Source: Amyloporia xantha
Taxonomy: Eukaryota; Basidiomycota; Agaricomycetes; Polyporales; Adustoporiaceae
NCBI GenBank assembly: GCA_036971615.1
Contig: JAYKKR010000011.1
Span: 620,001 to 684,000 of the forward strand
Direction: 5' to 3'
DNA: 64,000 bases
Shown here: in pieces, positions 43,954-56,905 of the stretch
How positions within the stretch are numbered: position 1 is the first letter of the stretch
How the letters are laid out: the number at the start of each line of letters is the position of its first letter
The notes under the pieces: model-generated
What the model was told of the DNA's origin: nothing
Database searches by the model: none
Seen by the model: the letters and a program-made list of their open reading frames with translations, nothing else
Program-made: the position numbers and the translations under genes

Positions 43954-46789
43954 CGGAAAGGACTAGCTAGCTAGCAGGAGAAGGGAGGAGAGTGGGGAGA
44001 GGGACAGGATCAGAGATGGGGTTGACTGGACGGAGGCATATCAGCAGCTGGAGGCGTGCCGAGTGGAGAAAGCTGCTATAGCTGGAGCTGGCGGGCGAGG
44101 AGAGACATGCCATCAGACATACGATCATGCTTGCTATCATCCAAGGCTGAATGGCTCCTCGGCATCCTCTCCCAGATTGAGCGATCACAGCACGACCGCT
44201 GCCAAGCCTGTTCCTAGCCTGTACGTCATCCCCACAGCGTCATCTCCTACCCTGCGGTGCCGAGTCTCCTTCTCCGATATGTCTCCGTCCTCGTCGTGTG
44301 CGCCAACAGGCGCTGTCGACCCCGGGCCCCGTGACTGCAGTTTTCCGGTGGGAACGGGATTTCAGGCTGCGCACGTCCATAGACCATGATGCATATCAAC
44401 CGCCATATCTATCGCGTCCTCCCAAGCCATACAAGCCGGACCCAGAGATCTGCTCTTATCGCCTGTGTCGTTCAATAGTAAGTACCCACTTTCATCGCGT
44501 GAGCTTCGACTCAGCTAGAATCAAGCCCAAGCTCTTGTCACATTGCATATCACTAGCAGCAGTTGAACGTTGATCTCCCAGGCCAGCGCTTCTCCCCCAC
44601 ATCATCACTGCCATTCCAATTGCCTAGATATTACTCATCCCTCGGTAGTTTGAGCTTGCACGACAGCGGCGCGCCGCACGTACGCTAGGGGGCAACCGCA
44701 CGATCTGGATGCATTCTATCGGCACCCTTGTAGAAAAGTATGTCATCATGCATATGATTTTGAACGTTGGCAGGATACGCGAGAGTAAAACACGGGCATG
44801 ATTGCTCGGCGAATCGGGCAGATACATGGAACCAGAGCCAGCCAGCACAAGCACAAGTTGGACAACCATATCAGTATCAATACTACTCACCATAAGTCAC
44901 TTCCCTTCTCATTACCATCTAAGCCGTCCACCCGCGGCGCGAACAAATTCAAGAAAAGAGCGGGAGGCGTTCGATAGGTTGTCGACTAGAGGCTGGCAAC
45001 CCAGTATGGGTGAGAGACTCGATTCTCGGTTTTGGTGGCTGCTGCGCGTGCGATAGATGGTCTCGTGAGCTCGTTTAGTAAGTCTTAAAATCTGTTTGAA
45101 GCCAACATGCTGCCTGGTAGGAGCTCAAACGAAAACAAGCCCTGATGAAGAACTCAGCGCGCACGACCCTCTCGTCGCCCGTCCAGCTCAGAGGGGAGAC
45201 TCGGACGGTTGAGAAAAAAGGGGGAAAGTTGCAATTGATATCTCCATGCACGAAGGCGGGATGGCGTCCTTATATATACTGTACAGAGCCTCGAGCAGCG
45301 AATTATGACATAAGAACAGAAGCTCCATGACGTTTTGCGCCCGAGGACTCCAAGGTGCTTTCCGAATTCAGCAATAGTCTTTCCAAATACGTATGTTCTC
45401 GTTTGCTTTCTGTCATTCACTCGGCGGCCAAGCCACCGCGTAGGGTAAGGCTTCGGACTTGGCTCATCGTCGAGTAATATTTAGAAAGGAAGAAAAATTC
45501 GTCGGAGATCGATCATGCCTTCCACAATGCCCCGTCATGCACATTACATAGGGAATATATACCTGTACTTTATCCCAATATACAGCTGCATTTCAGGCTT
45601 ATTTGAACTTTATTGCGCATATATGCAGGTCCTGGTGGCGTTATGTACAAGGACCTGCGTGCACAGAGCGAAGACCGAGAGGCTCTCCATGAAACGTGCA
45701 ACGGCTCTTCCCTTCCATATACCTGCGCGCCCGCAGCCCACAGCTCATTCCACGTCCCAGAACCGTCCTTCGCTCTTCTCGTTTGTCCCCGCCGCCGCAC
45801 GACCGGGCGCGATCGGGGCCTTCAAGAATCCATCGAGACCCTGCCCGATGACCGTGATGAGCCTGGCCGGCGACTCGACCTCCATATCTATTTCCATATT
45901 TAGCAACCCACCTTCCGAATCCGTCACGGTATGTTCAGTCTCTTCCTGTCATACTCCCGGCGTCCTCGGGCGCAGGCTGTCATGCGTAGCTTCTATTCTT
46001 ACATCATACCTGGCTGCTCGGTGCTCTGGGCAATATACTTAAGGGGGGCCTCTCGCGTTCGAATGTAAACGAACTTTTCCCCGTATTCTTTGACACTGCT
46101 TCGGGTGGCGAGAATCTCAGGTCTGGTCTCAAAGCGCAAGACGAGTCCCAGTTGAAGGCGTAAGCCGTGTCAGACTGTATCATACACGATCCGCTCCGGT
46201 CATGCTGCCGCTGTCTTTGATATCCTTGGTCGAAGTAACCAGGCCGGACAAGAAACTATCCATTGTAAGGGGTATCTCGTCGCCGTGCATAGGGCCGATA
46301 ATCAAAGATTGCGCCCTGCATGGTGCGAGTGCGACGGACCCTCAGGAACATTTACACCAGCATAATTTTGAACAATCACACCATGCTTACAACACGTCCC
46401 TATCGCTCTGTGCGGAGCCGCTACAAGTTAAGATAAAGAACAGCTGCAATGCTATGCCAACAGGCCCCACAACAAGCGAAGACACCCATACCTGAATGCA
46501 GAAGCTCGCACCTCGTTTGTCACATCGCAACCCATCGTATCCATCGAAAAATGCCTGTATATTGAATGCTCTGCTAAATATGCACGACCAGCTCCAGGCC
46601 ATTGCCCAACGAAAAGGCGCACAAGCGTCGACTATCAAGGACAAAGAAAAGTGAAGGTAAAAAAGAGGACAAGCCAGCCCAGACTCAGATAACATGATGG
46701 TACAGACGAGAACGAAGACACGACGCGAAAGGGTATGCAGCAGATCTATGTGAGTTAGGAAGATGTGTCAACGCAGCGACGAGCAGCGT
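43954..46789. other. intergenic, 2.8 kb, no clear gene
   Basis: Short open frames exist on both strands, none with a domain or consistent splicing. A minus-strand stretch at 45745-45895 could encode about 50 residues with protein-like composition (MEIDMEVESPARLITVIG start, FWDVE end), but nothing supports it further. Confidence 0.4.
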
Positions 46790-48364
46790 TTACATCCGGC
46801 TGAGCCACCGCTTGCCCTTGCCCGCGAATCCCTTAGCGCCAGTCTGAGCACCGGCCTGGTTGCCAGCAGCACCCCCCTTTCCAGCGTTCGCGCCGAAACC
46901 GCCTTTTCCGGCGTTGGCACTGGCACCACCCTTGGCAGCGCCCGCAGCGGCCGAGGAAGCACTGGCCGCAGCTGAACCGGCCGCGGCAGAAGCGGAGGCA
47001 GCACCTGTAGTTGCAGACTCGACAGCGGAAGAAGCGGCGGCAGTCGCAGAGTCAGCAGCCGAAGCAGCAGCGGATGAGCTGCCGCTGGTAGCATTGCCAC
47101 TGTCACTGACAGTGAACTGTACAAAGTAATACCGTTAGTGTACATAAGGAAAAGAAACAGCAGATGCTTACGTAGACCATGTCGTCCAACGAACCGTGCT
47201 GCGCGACGGCAACGAGGACAGGCTGGTGGTTGGCAGCAGCGTTGATAGACGCCATGCGGTAGGTACCCGCGGGGAGACCACCCGCAACGGTAGTCGAGAG
47301 CTGGCCGTTGACGGCCGCGTCGTTAAGGCCCTTGAAGAACTGGAAAGTGGTCGGGTTCGTAGGCGTCGTGCTCGTGAGCGAGTCGATCGCTTCGATGACG
47401 ACGTGCGAGTGGCCGACGACGAGTCCTTGGGCGTTCAGGGTCTGCGGTGCAGCGAAGTAGTTGGTATCGGGGTTGACGAAGTTGCCCGTCTCGAGGTTCT
47501 GGATGGCCATCTGGATGGTGAAGTTCTGGTTGGCCTGGATGGTGTCGAGGTTCTTGGGGAACACAAACTTGGCCGAGGGCATCGCGGTCGTCGCCGCAAT
47601 GAGACCCATCGGCGCGGCGTTACATGAGCCAGTCTTGATCTGCGTGCCGTTCGTCAAGGGGAGATTGGATGTTGCACAGAAGTTGATGAAGTTGTTCGCC
47701 GATGTGTTCGCAGCAACCTGTCCAGCACCTTCCGGTCTGGGAGAAACGAATCAATAGGAAAACGTCATAACAGTATCGATGATACGCACTGTCCATCAGC
47801 CGCGGATTGACCGTTCTGGTCGAATCCTGTCTGAATAAGAGACGAATCCAACGCTGAAGAAGTTCAAATTAATATCTGTACCACAAGCTCATCAGCAGCA
47901 ACGAAAACGTACTCAACGACGTCTGCAAATCGGAATTTGATCCAGAACTTGCGCTGGCGGTGTCGACCGACGAGCTCCCCGCAACCTTCAAGGCAAACCG
48001 AAATCAGTCATGATTGCGAATCGAGGACAACATAGAAACATACCGCTGAAGCAGACGGTGGGAAATTGCCTTTAGCGGCACCACCGTTGCTACCGCTGGC
48101 AGCTTTGGTGACATTGTCAGAATCAATGGCGCCCCTGATTCAAAGCGAGCCGATCACTTACCACCCTTGCCACCAGTGGAAACCAGGGCAGCGGATGATG
48201 AAACACCACGCGCTGTAACCGTGACAGTCTATATGAAGAGTGACATGTGTCAGGCGAATTCACACAGATCGGGGCAAATCACGTACACAATCTGAGGCTG
48301 CCGGAGCCGCGCTCGCAGTGAGCGAGAGGGAAAGGAAAGCGATAACGATAGCTTTGGCAAACAT
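46790..48364 (-). CDS. secreted basidiomycete protein with Ala/Ser/Gly-rich tail
   Basis: There are seven exons on minus: 48287-48364, 48162-48228, 48044-48102, 47913-47985, 47790-47853, 47172-47736 and 46790-47116, giving 410 residues. A clear signal peptide (MFAKAIVIAFLSLSLTASA) leads into a Ser/Ala-rich linker, then a conserved domain (about 114-305) with NFINFCATSNLPLTNG, GSCNAAPMG, NLETGNFVNPDTNYFAAPQ, GHSHVVI and AANHQPVLVAVAQHGSLDD, and a low-complexity Ala/Ser/Gly tail ending KRWLSRM. I recognise this domain from many mushroom genomes, where it is often mislabelled as a ribosomal protein. Its function is not known. The exported Ser-rich design suggests a cell-wall or extracellular role. 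The tail has no GPI signal, and its basic end is unusual for such a protein. Confidence 0.88.
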
Positions 48365-48972
48365 CTCGGCTTGGAGTTAAATGAGAAGGGGCTGGTAAAG
48401 AATGAACGGAGGGCTTTGTGGGCTTGACAATGAAAAGACTCGATTGGAAAGAAAGGAGAGAACGACCCCGGGTCGAGTAGACGCAAGCACTAGGCAACGG
48501 CCAGCGGACAAAAAGCAAGAGCGAGGCAAGATGGAAAGACGGAAGAAGTTTGGGAAGACCATGATACCGACGACTCGGGCTTTTATATGTGTTTTTTTCG
48601 AGGACAACGGACGCTCCTCCCAATCATGGTCCTGGATCCATGTGACTAGTGGTGGTAATCAGATCGAAGAATCGCCCTGCCAACCACTGGCATAGAGGTT
48701 CTTCCTCGATTTCCATGAGGGTCAAAATGGAACCCGTCGTCGCCACGGCAATCTGGGCGAACACTTTCGTAACCGTTTGCCTTTTTGCCACATGAAATGC
48801 TATGTATATCCCCCATCACCACTTCCTCAAACCTTGGTAAATGACCAGCGTTTGGTATCCCATTGTTCGCGGCTCCGCAAGGGAGGTGGATTATCTTGTT
48901 ACCTGTCAACAGTCCTAGCTCGTTGCCCGAGTTCATTGCTCGTCGGAGACGCTAGAGAGTATATACTAGTAT
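48365..48972. other. upstream region of the secreted protein
   Basis: Holds the promoter side of the minus-strand gene at 46790-48364. No other gene is seen. Confidence 0.4.
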
Positions 48973-49487
48973 AGTGTTAATGGGATAGTAGAAGTATTAC
49001 AGGATAGTGGGATGGCGGTCCGATAGTGGGATGGGTCTCAAGATTGATAGTGGGATGGCACGCCGGGCGCGGTCCTCCCCGGCAGTCAGCGGGCGGAGAC
49101 TTGCTAAATAAGGAGTATGTGGACAAATAATCCCAAAATTCATCTATGTGCAGTACTGTAACCGGCTGCTTCAATCACTAGGGTACAAGCAATGAGTCCA
49201 TGAACTGCATTTCAACTAATAGCAAAAACCTAGCCAAGTCGACCTTTAACTTCAAATTGGCTTGCCTTGAATTTTTATACTCGAAATCGAGAGGTCAAAT
49301 GTGGAATTTGTTGATAAACTTAAATTATCTTATCTGCCCGCGACGGCTGGGGGGTCAGTGGGCGGGACACCCTCAATCCCACTAACGAGGTCTTTAATCC
49401 CACTAACGAGGTCTTTAATCCCACTAACGAGTGCTTATCCCACTAACGAAGTCGCAGAGACCCCGAATCGTGCAATCCCATTAACAC
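48973..49487. mobile_element. 515-bp MITE with TA target duplication
   Basis: The inverted ends are GTGTTAATGGGAT (48973-48985) and ATCCCATTAACAC (49475-49487), each flanked by TA, as in Tc1/mariner-like elements. Next to the left end the words gatagtgggatgg repeat three times; next to the right end aatcccactaacgaggtctt repeats. These are related to each other in inverted orientation. It is non-coding. Confidence 0.8.
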
Positions 49488-49489
49488 TA

Positions 49490-50350
49490 AACTCGTCGCT
49501 CCTCGACGCTAGACCGCCGCGTGCCTCAACCATCTGAACAGTCATGATGCGGCCATGCATACGGTTGCCATACGGTTCAATATCTGATAATCCAGAAGAC
49601 CCAGTCCACATCACACTGAATGTGGTCAACCGACTTCAACCGATCTCTACGGTGCCGTTCAACAACCAAAATATCGCCAGCCAATGCCCGTCGTCCATTT
49701 GACGTCTCATGAGATCACATGTCGGTAATCCTGCCATATCGAGGCTGCTACTGCAACCCAGACAACGTCTGCATGGTGTGTCAAGACAGCCAATAATAGC
49801 TCTCGGTTCTAGATGGCATCTGAGGTCTGTGGCCTGACGGGTAGCTCTGCATCCTGATGGATCCTGTTATGTGTCGTCGCTGTGCCAGTACGCGATTGAC
49901 ATGTCAATGTGTCCTGGGGTTGATTTTATCGCTGTGAGGCGTGGGGATATTATTAGACTACTGTATGCTCGGGCTCGGGGTGTACGCCGTTTGGGATTAA
50001 AGTCCGCCTTGTAGCCATGTTGACCCGGCCGTCTGTGCTGAGAAGCATGCAAGGCCATCGAATGCTGACCACCCACCATGCAACTGCTTGTGTTGCATCA
50101 GCACCACTTTAACCCAACCACATTCCCGCAAGTAGACGCCATCACACAATGTCAATCCACGCACCAAACGATGCATGCAAGGCCACAGCATTCGGGATAC
50201 ATCGAAAACATTATGTTCTTGAACAGCGTATGCGCGCTAAAATCAGATACAACAAAGATTACGGGATCCTTACTGATACGAGCCGTCATAATTTATGCTC
50301 CATCCCAGAAGACACCGCCACCCGAGAACGACCCGTGCCCGAGTCTGCAG
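49490..50350. other. intergenic between MITE and kelch gene
   Basis: No gene is seen. It includes the 3' region of the kelch gene. Confidence 0.4.
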
Positions 50351-52022
50351 CTACTCCACGTCGATGGCAAAGCTCGTAACCTGGGGGAGGTACGCAGCAC
50401 CCGCGAGATCAAGAATGTGCACGTCGTCATAGACATCCGCCCCGTTGAACCCGCCAACAATGAAGAGACGGCTGTCAGCCAGGAATGAGACGTGATACCC
50501 ACGTGCCGAGGGAGGCTTCCCCGCCGTCGGTCGTGGCTCGAAATTCAAAGCGACTACACCCGAGCATCAGACAAGATTCGAAGAGCGGACAGTGACAGTC
50601 GTGGACACGTACCGAGATTGAAGAGTAGGAGTTCAGAAGTGTATTGACTACCATCGTGACCACCCATGATGAACAGATACGACCCAACCTGCGTCGCTGT
50701 GTGCGACAGACGTCGGTAGGACACATCCAGCGTCACCTGACTCCAGACGAGCGAATCTGTAAGGCAAACGCGTTTACTCCCCGCAGCGAATCAAGCACAG
50801 GCAAACGCCATACCAAGGTTTAGGCACCATATGTCCGAAAAACACTCCCTCCCATCACTGCCACCCACAACGACCATCACGTTCCCAACAAGGTTGGCAG
50901 TGTGGTACCCGCGGGGTATGGGTTTCTTGCCCCGCGTCTCCATCTGCTGCCATCGCATCTTTTCTGTCGGACCACTCACGTCCAGAGTCCAGACGTCGTT
51001 GAGCGCTTCCATCCCATTCCCACCGCCGAACACCCATATCTTGCTTTTGTATAAAACGGTTGTGTGTGCGCGTCGAGGGGGCGGTATGGGCAGGTCCTCG
51101 GGGAAGGCGGCATGCGACCAGCGCCGCGTAATCGTATCGAGAACATACACGTCATTGTAGTAAACGGGGCCTTCCCCGCCACCGAATACCACTATCCGGC
51201 GGTCTACCAGCGTCGCCGTGTGCGCTCTGCATGGTGGTGGGATATCACCGAGCATCTCGGGCTGTGTCCACTGCATGGTTTCTGCACTTCCTCAGACGCC
51301 GTGAGCATTGACGCTTAGACATGATCGGGGGACGCACCGGTGTTGAACAGATAGACATCCTTCCAGCACCCCTTCTCATCGCACCCTCCGAAGAGCCATG
51401 CTATGTTGTCGACGAGCGTCGCGCTGTGCGCACGCATCCCGTGTTGAGGCAGCAGCCCGTACACCGGCGCGCGGCTCCAGTACATCAGCGTCGCGGGGGC
51501 AGCCTCGATGTCCATCGCGTGCGGGAGATGCGGTGTATTTCGTGTGCGAGGCCCGAGCGGCGCCCTATTTGAAGTCGCCTTCACGCTTTTGCCATTCCTA
51601 TCTCGCTCCCGATCGCGGTCCTTGCCCTTCTCCCTCTCCTTCTCCTTGTCGCGATCCCCGTCCCGCTCCTTGTGCTTCTCCTTGAGAGTCGCTGGCGAGC
51701 CGGATCGCGTGCGGCTCACAGGCGTGCCGCGACCGTTCATGGGGCTCTCCCTTGCTTCGCTGGTCGATCTCGACGCGGACGAGCGCACCAAGGTTGACGG
51801 ACTCCGCGGTCCCATGACCGGTCGGGAAGACGAGGATGCTGAGATGCTGGATAGGCTACTCGTACTCGTGGCAGCCTTGAAAGTGGAAGTAGAGCCTGAT
51901 AGTGCTGCATGGAAGTAGGGCGAACGCGGGCTGGTGCGATCAGTGACATGGCCCTCCTCAGGAACGTCACTTAATGCAACGATCTTGGGAGAGTCTATAG
52001 CTGTTCTTTCTGATGGAGGCAT
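50351..52022 (-). CDS. kelch-repeat protein with basic/acidic N-terminal region
   Basis: There are four exons on minus: 51338-52022, 50814-51281, 50613-50756 and 50351-50553, giving 499 residues. ATG 52022 is the first Met of the frame. Residues 1-112 are Ser/Arg-rich and disordered; 113-143 is a run of alternating Lys/Glu/Arg/Asp. Six kelch motifs follow from about residue 199, each with a hydrophobic strand and GG: IAWLFGG, IVVFGGG, IWVFGGG, MVVVGG, LFIMGG and LFIVGG. Together they can close a six-bladed propeller. No BTB, RING or catalytic domain is present, so it is most likely a protein-interaction scaffold, like the cell-end kelch proteins of yeasts, but the partner is unknown. Confidence 0.9.
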
Positions 52023-54192
52023 GGCTCGGAAATGTATCGTCGTAGAGTTCTTTAAGCTGAAAGCCAGATTGAATGTAGGGCAGTTAAATGTATGTTGTTG
52101 TGCCAAGCCCTGAGCATGCGTCCACCCCAGAATCCTGTAAATTGGAGCTCTACGAACAGCGTGTGGTGATTCTAGTCAACAGATAGTTTTCTGTTAGATG
52201 ACAGAACGAAAGACGGAAGAGCAACAAATGACGAGCCGGCAGGCAACCGGCGGGTGCGTACCCAGCGAGAGTCTGAGACACCGCTAATCGTCGGCACTGG
52301 CTGATACAGTAACAGTCTATCCCCTGTTCGGTAACTCCCGAAGACGCGTATGCAATGCATGGCAGATTGGCGCTTATATCGATTACCTCCGCCCTGAGTA
52401 CGAGCGTGATCATCGTACGTGTAAGATATCTCAACTTACGAGGCCGAAGTCCCCTAGCTTCCAAAAGCATTCTAGAGCACAAGCAGAATGAAACAGACGG
52501 AAACCTGCACACATGAATTTCGGGCTGATACTCGTTTCCGCATGTGCCTTTATTACTAGCAGAATCAAACATTGACTTGACGACTCTTTTTTTTATTTTT
52601 TTAAACTGACTTGACGACTCGACATGCTGTGATAGTCCACTATTAGCCCGGCGTCTTACGGGAGCTTACGGGTCTCAAGACAGACCAGCGGACTACGACG
52701 TGCATGCAATCGTGCCATCTTGAAAGATCTCAGGTTACGTGCTCAGTGACGATGCCACGTATGTTTGCTCTGTCGTTCTATGGTATCTTTTGTTGAGAAT
52801 ATTGAACGTCGTTTTCAGAGCGCCCTGGACATCTCCAACATGTCAGCGAGAACAGTCACGTCTCCAAGATTCCTCCAATCATGGGCACGAGGATTGCAAA
52901 CTTGAAACTTTGAACTTCAGACACGCAGAGTACCTGCGGAGGCTTGCATCGTCGTCCATGCCATTTTTCTGGCGCGTATGAACGATTTGTTCATTTTGCA
53001 TGCAATGCTGTCAGTCAGGAACTATTGCTGATGACGTACCTTCAGTAATACTAGCTTCCAGGACGAACCCAGAACCTTCCTGTGCAGTCCAATCCATATG
53101 GTTGGTGGCCGCTCAGCGCTGAAGCTTTCGCACTCACTTACATTTTGTCCTGCCATTTTGATGCCAGTAATCTCAAACGCAGCAACAGCAGAAGGTTGCT
53201 GACAGTATTGAACTGAGAAACTGCTACAAGGCACGACCCGTTCAAGTCCATGAGGCGGTCATGTACAACCAACTTTCGCCCAACCCGTTCGCACCATATC
53301 AACATGGTGCGTACTTGCGCAGCACGGTATTTTCAGTGATTGGAAGCGAACCTTTCGTTGCTTCGACTCGTCGGTGCGATTTGTAATCTTTCCCGCGTGG
53401 GCATCACTGTGATGCTCCAGGCCCTGACCCTCCTCCGCAAAGACTTTCCAGATTTCAACATCAACCAGGCATGAGATAGCATCTGATCGGATCGAATGCT
53501 GATCGAGACTGGGAGCAACCTTTCTGCCTGAGCGACCCGCTCATCTGAACCTCCGAGGCTCACCGCAGCGCAAGAGAGTCGACGCCTACCCTCGTTGTCC
53601 TGTTCCATAAACTCGATTTACCTTGGCTCAAACGCCGCCTCGACTTGCCATCAATCAATCGTAGCATGTACGATCACAGAAAATAGGTTGATTGTCGCGT
53701 AATCGAATTGTTCGTCCTGCGGCGTACTATGTCGGAGCGTCAAGACCTCTCGTCCGGCCATCTTGGAGACTTGGAATCAGGCCGAGGCGATGCAAGCTTC
53801 GGTCGGACTCAAAAGCAGCTATTGCACTCTAGAAACCGTCCTGCTCAGAATCCGAAGCCGGGAGTACAAACCTCCGACTGCTCGGAGCACATTATCATAG
53901 CCTCGCGCTGAACCTTGAACTGGCATTCGTGGGCAATTAGATACATACAAGTAGTTAGCATGCGTATTTCTATTGGTCCTCCCGTCTGTCATGGAAGCTC
54001 AGGTGGCTCAGGTGGGTCTCGACCTCGTGTTCTAGCGCCAAATTCGAACATCACGACACTATAAGCGGTCCCCCCGTGCCATTCATTAGATTCAGAATCC
54101 AGACGGTAAGCGCTTGCCTATAAGATGTGTTCCTGGGGTTTGCCCTGAGTCCGACCTTTGTCCCTCCTCGCTCACGACCCCGCTCACTCAGG
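52023..54192. other. intergenic, 2.2 kb, no clear gene
   Basis: Only weak open frames are seen. An ATG-started minus frame at 53333-53608 (MEQDNEGRRR start) has no supporting homology. The 3' end is the promoter side of the aquaporin. Confidence 0.4.
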
Positions 54193-55656
54193 ATGAAGTC
54201 AGATACCATCGGAACTTCGACCCATGTCTACCTCGCTGACATCAACCCACGACCGAAATTCTTGACAAATTGGGAGAAGACCCGCCGTGGTCGTGCACGC
54301 CCGGCGGTGGAGTTCGTCGCTGAAGCGGTCAGTACATAATTCGAATGTCATCCCGATGCGCGATCTCACTAATAGCCCACCGAAAGATGGGTACATTCCT
54401 CTACACATTTGCGGGAGTGGGGTCGACAGCTACATATATTCTGGGCAACATCTTGGGCTTGACGAACCTCGGAAGTGCGTACGAATAAATAAATTCTCGA
54501 TGTTGTTTCTTATGCTAATCTTGCATTTCAGGCATTCTCCAGATTGGTATTGCATATGCCATCGGAATTGTCATGGCACTCGCCATCTGTCTGGTTAGTA
54601 TGTTCCCACTGTCACGTCGGTTCTCAACTGAAATTACTGCAGCCAACCTCACGCGGCCATGCGAATCCCGCCTTCACTATATACGCCATAGTTCGTGGAC
54701 ACTGTTCTGTTCTGAGAGGCGCAGTGTATGTAAAATAAAAGCCTCACCAGTTCTCTTTTTCAACTTGTCGACCTGTGACAGCCTGATCGTGGCGCAGATC
54801 TTGGGTGCCTACATCGCATGTCTTCTCGTCTATGTTCAGTACCACAACCTCATAGCGGTGCGCCTCGATGTCTCCCCTCCTTTGTGAAGCATGCTGATGA
54901 GCGGAACCCAAATAGGAAGCCGTCGCGGGCTTGGAGGCCAAGGGCTTGTACGACACTGTTATGTTCACTGCCTCGGGGCCCGGGGGGATTTTTGGGTTGT
55001 ACGCCGCACCGGGCGCGAATCTCGGATACATATTTCTGAACGAGTTCGTTTGTGTATGTTTTTCAAATTACCGGATACCGTCCGCCAGTTAGACTGACTT
55101 CTGGTACAGGATTTCGTCCTCGCCGTGGTTATCTTTGGCTCTATTGAGCCAACCAACGGGTTCTGTCCTCCTGCCATGGCTCCGTGGTTGATCGGCTTCA
55201 CATAGTGCGCCAGCGCATCTTGTGTTATTTTCGTTGTACTTCCTGACCATCTCAATTCCTCAGCGCTGTTGTCATTTGGGGCTATGCCCCGGTCGGCCTT
55301 GCAGCGAATTCCGCTCGCGATATCGGCGGCCGCATCGCAGTTCTCACCCTTTGGGGTCCTAAAGCCTCCGGTGGGAACTACGCTGCCATCGCCGCCCTTA
55401 CGAATATCCCCGCAACCTTACTCGCCGGTGTCTTCTATGAGTTCATCCTGAACGATTCGAGTCGAAGTATGTGGTGCACGTGCCTGTTTCGAGCCGGCGA
55501 CATGGGCTGACGTTGGCTTCCATTACAGCTGTCACTGCCGCCCATCTCGAGCTGGCGGCTGCGACGAAAGCACACGAGGAGCACAGCAAAGATACGAAAA
55601 GCCCTGCTGAGTCGCTGGACAGCAACTCCTACAGGGCACCTGTTCTGCCTCAATGA
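54193..55656 (+). CDS. aquaporin / aquaglyceroporin (MIP family)
   Basis: There are nine exons: 54193-54327, 54387-54474, 54532-54593, 54643-54725, 54782-54857, 54916-55053, 55110-55204, 55264-55466 and 55529-55656, giving 335 residues. Helices are recognisable: MGTFLYTFAGVGSTATYIL, GIAYAIGIVMALAICL, LIVAQILGAYIACLLVYV, FVLAVVIFGSI, and the last one in NIPATLLAGVFYEFIL. The first pore box is GHANPAFT (N103-P104-A105). The second is NSARDIGGR (N241-S242-A243-R244-D245), with Ser in place of Pro. The selectivity-filter Arg is kept. Family knowledge says these tetrameric membrane channels pass water, glycerol or other small solutes. The N-terminus is short (about 40 residues) and the C-terminus is a 40-residue hydrophilic tail. 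Confidence 0.93.
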
Positions 55657-56905
55657 ACGATCTGGGCCTTACCTATGATGCGTGCCTCTAGAATCTATCA
55701 GTGCTGATGGACTTGTGTTTGTATACGAAGTTGTACGTTCCTTTATGACACATGGTGACATACGAAGGAGGGGCAGTGTCGCAGATACCTTTTAGTTAAC
55801 TCACATAACATACAATATCAGATATAATGCCTAAATATATCATGCACGTTGTGTACCTGTGGGGTGCGTGGTGGAGGATATGAGGATCGACCCATGGCTA
55901 CAGCCCAGCCATCAAGATTGTACAAGTGCAGGACTGAGTTTGACGGGATTGAGTTTGACAATAGCGGCTGAGAACAGAAGGAATCCGCCTCCAATTGGCG
56001 GAGATGAGCAGACCACTGCGGTCGCATGCAAGTATTGAGATAACCAGTGTACTCTTCTTTTCGGACATTAGCGGGCCACTTGTGGACGCAACGAGTTGCC
56101 CACCACACAGGCGAGGCGCGAATCTTTGCGTAAACGCCGCCACCATGTTGAACGCGAGCCCAATTAGGATGATATCTCGAATAGCACAAAGCAACTCTAT
56201 TCATATACGAGCAACACGTGTACACGTAATGCGCCAAGACCTAACATGCTGGGTAGATTAATGAGTTCATTTGGAAGAAAGAGGTACATACCAGTGAGGG
56301 ACCGCATGCTTTTACTGAGCAGCCAGATTCTGATGCTGAGACAGTGTCAGGGGAATTTCCTCGCTTCTGTGAGGATTTAGCCACAGCATAAGCGCCACCT
56401 ACCGGTCTACAGAGCTTTCAATATGCCTCAAGCCATCGGACACACGCGTAAGCTGCACGATAGGGGAGCTGTGTGGAGTAATGGACTGTTAGTGGTTGGG
56501 GAACGAGTCCACTGGCTGCGCGACTCGAGAATCGAACAATACGGAACACGAGGATAGTACTCACCGACATGACGCATCCTGCGCTGTGACTAACCAAAGT
56601 CCAATAGAAAGCTCTGCATTAGTGTTACAGCACAATGAAGCTTGCCTTCTCCGGCGCGTTAGTATCGAACTATCAGGATTCATCCAGCTGGGACGAATAC
56701 AGTACGCGGTATTAGATACACGTGACTACAATGGAGTGACAAAGATCACATGACATGTGACAGGACGCGCCTGCTGGCATAGTGACGTGACGCAGCACCA
56801 CCTCATCACATAGCCGATGCGTACAGTCTGCGTTCCACCGGCGCCACCTTCCTCATATCATGGAGCTACACAGGCAGCGCTCTTTTTCCCTCCCACCAAC
56901 TCGCA
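55657..56905. other. intergenic between aquaporin and SMP gene
   Basis: No gene is seen; the last few hundred bases are the upstream region of the SMP gene. Confidence 0.4.
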
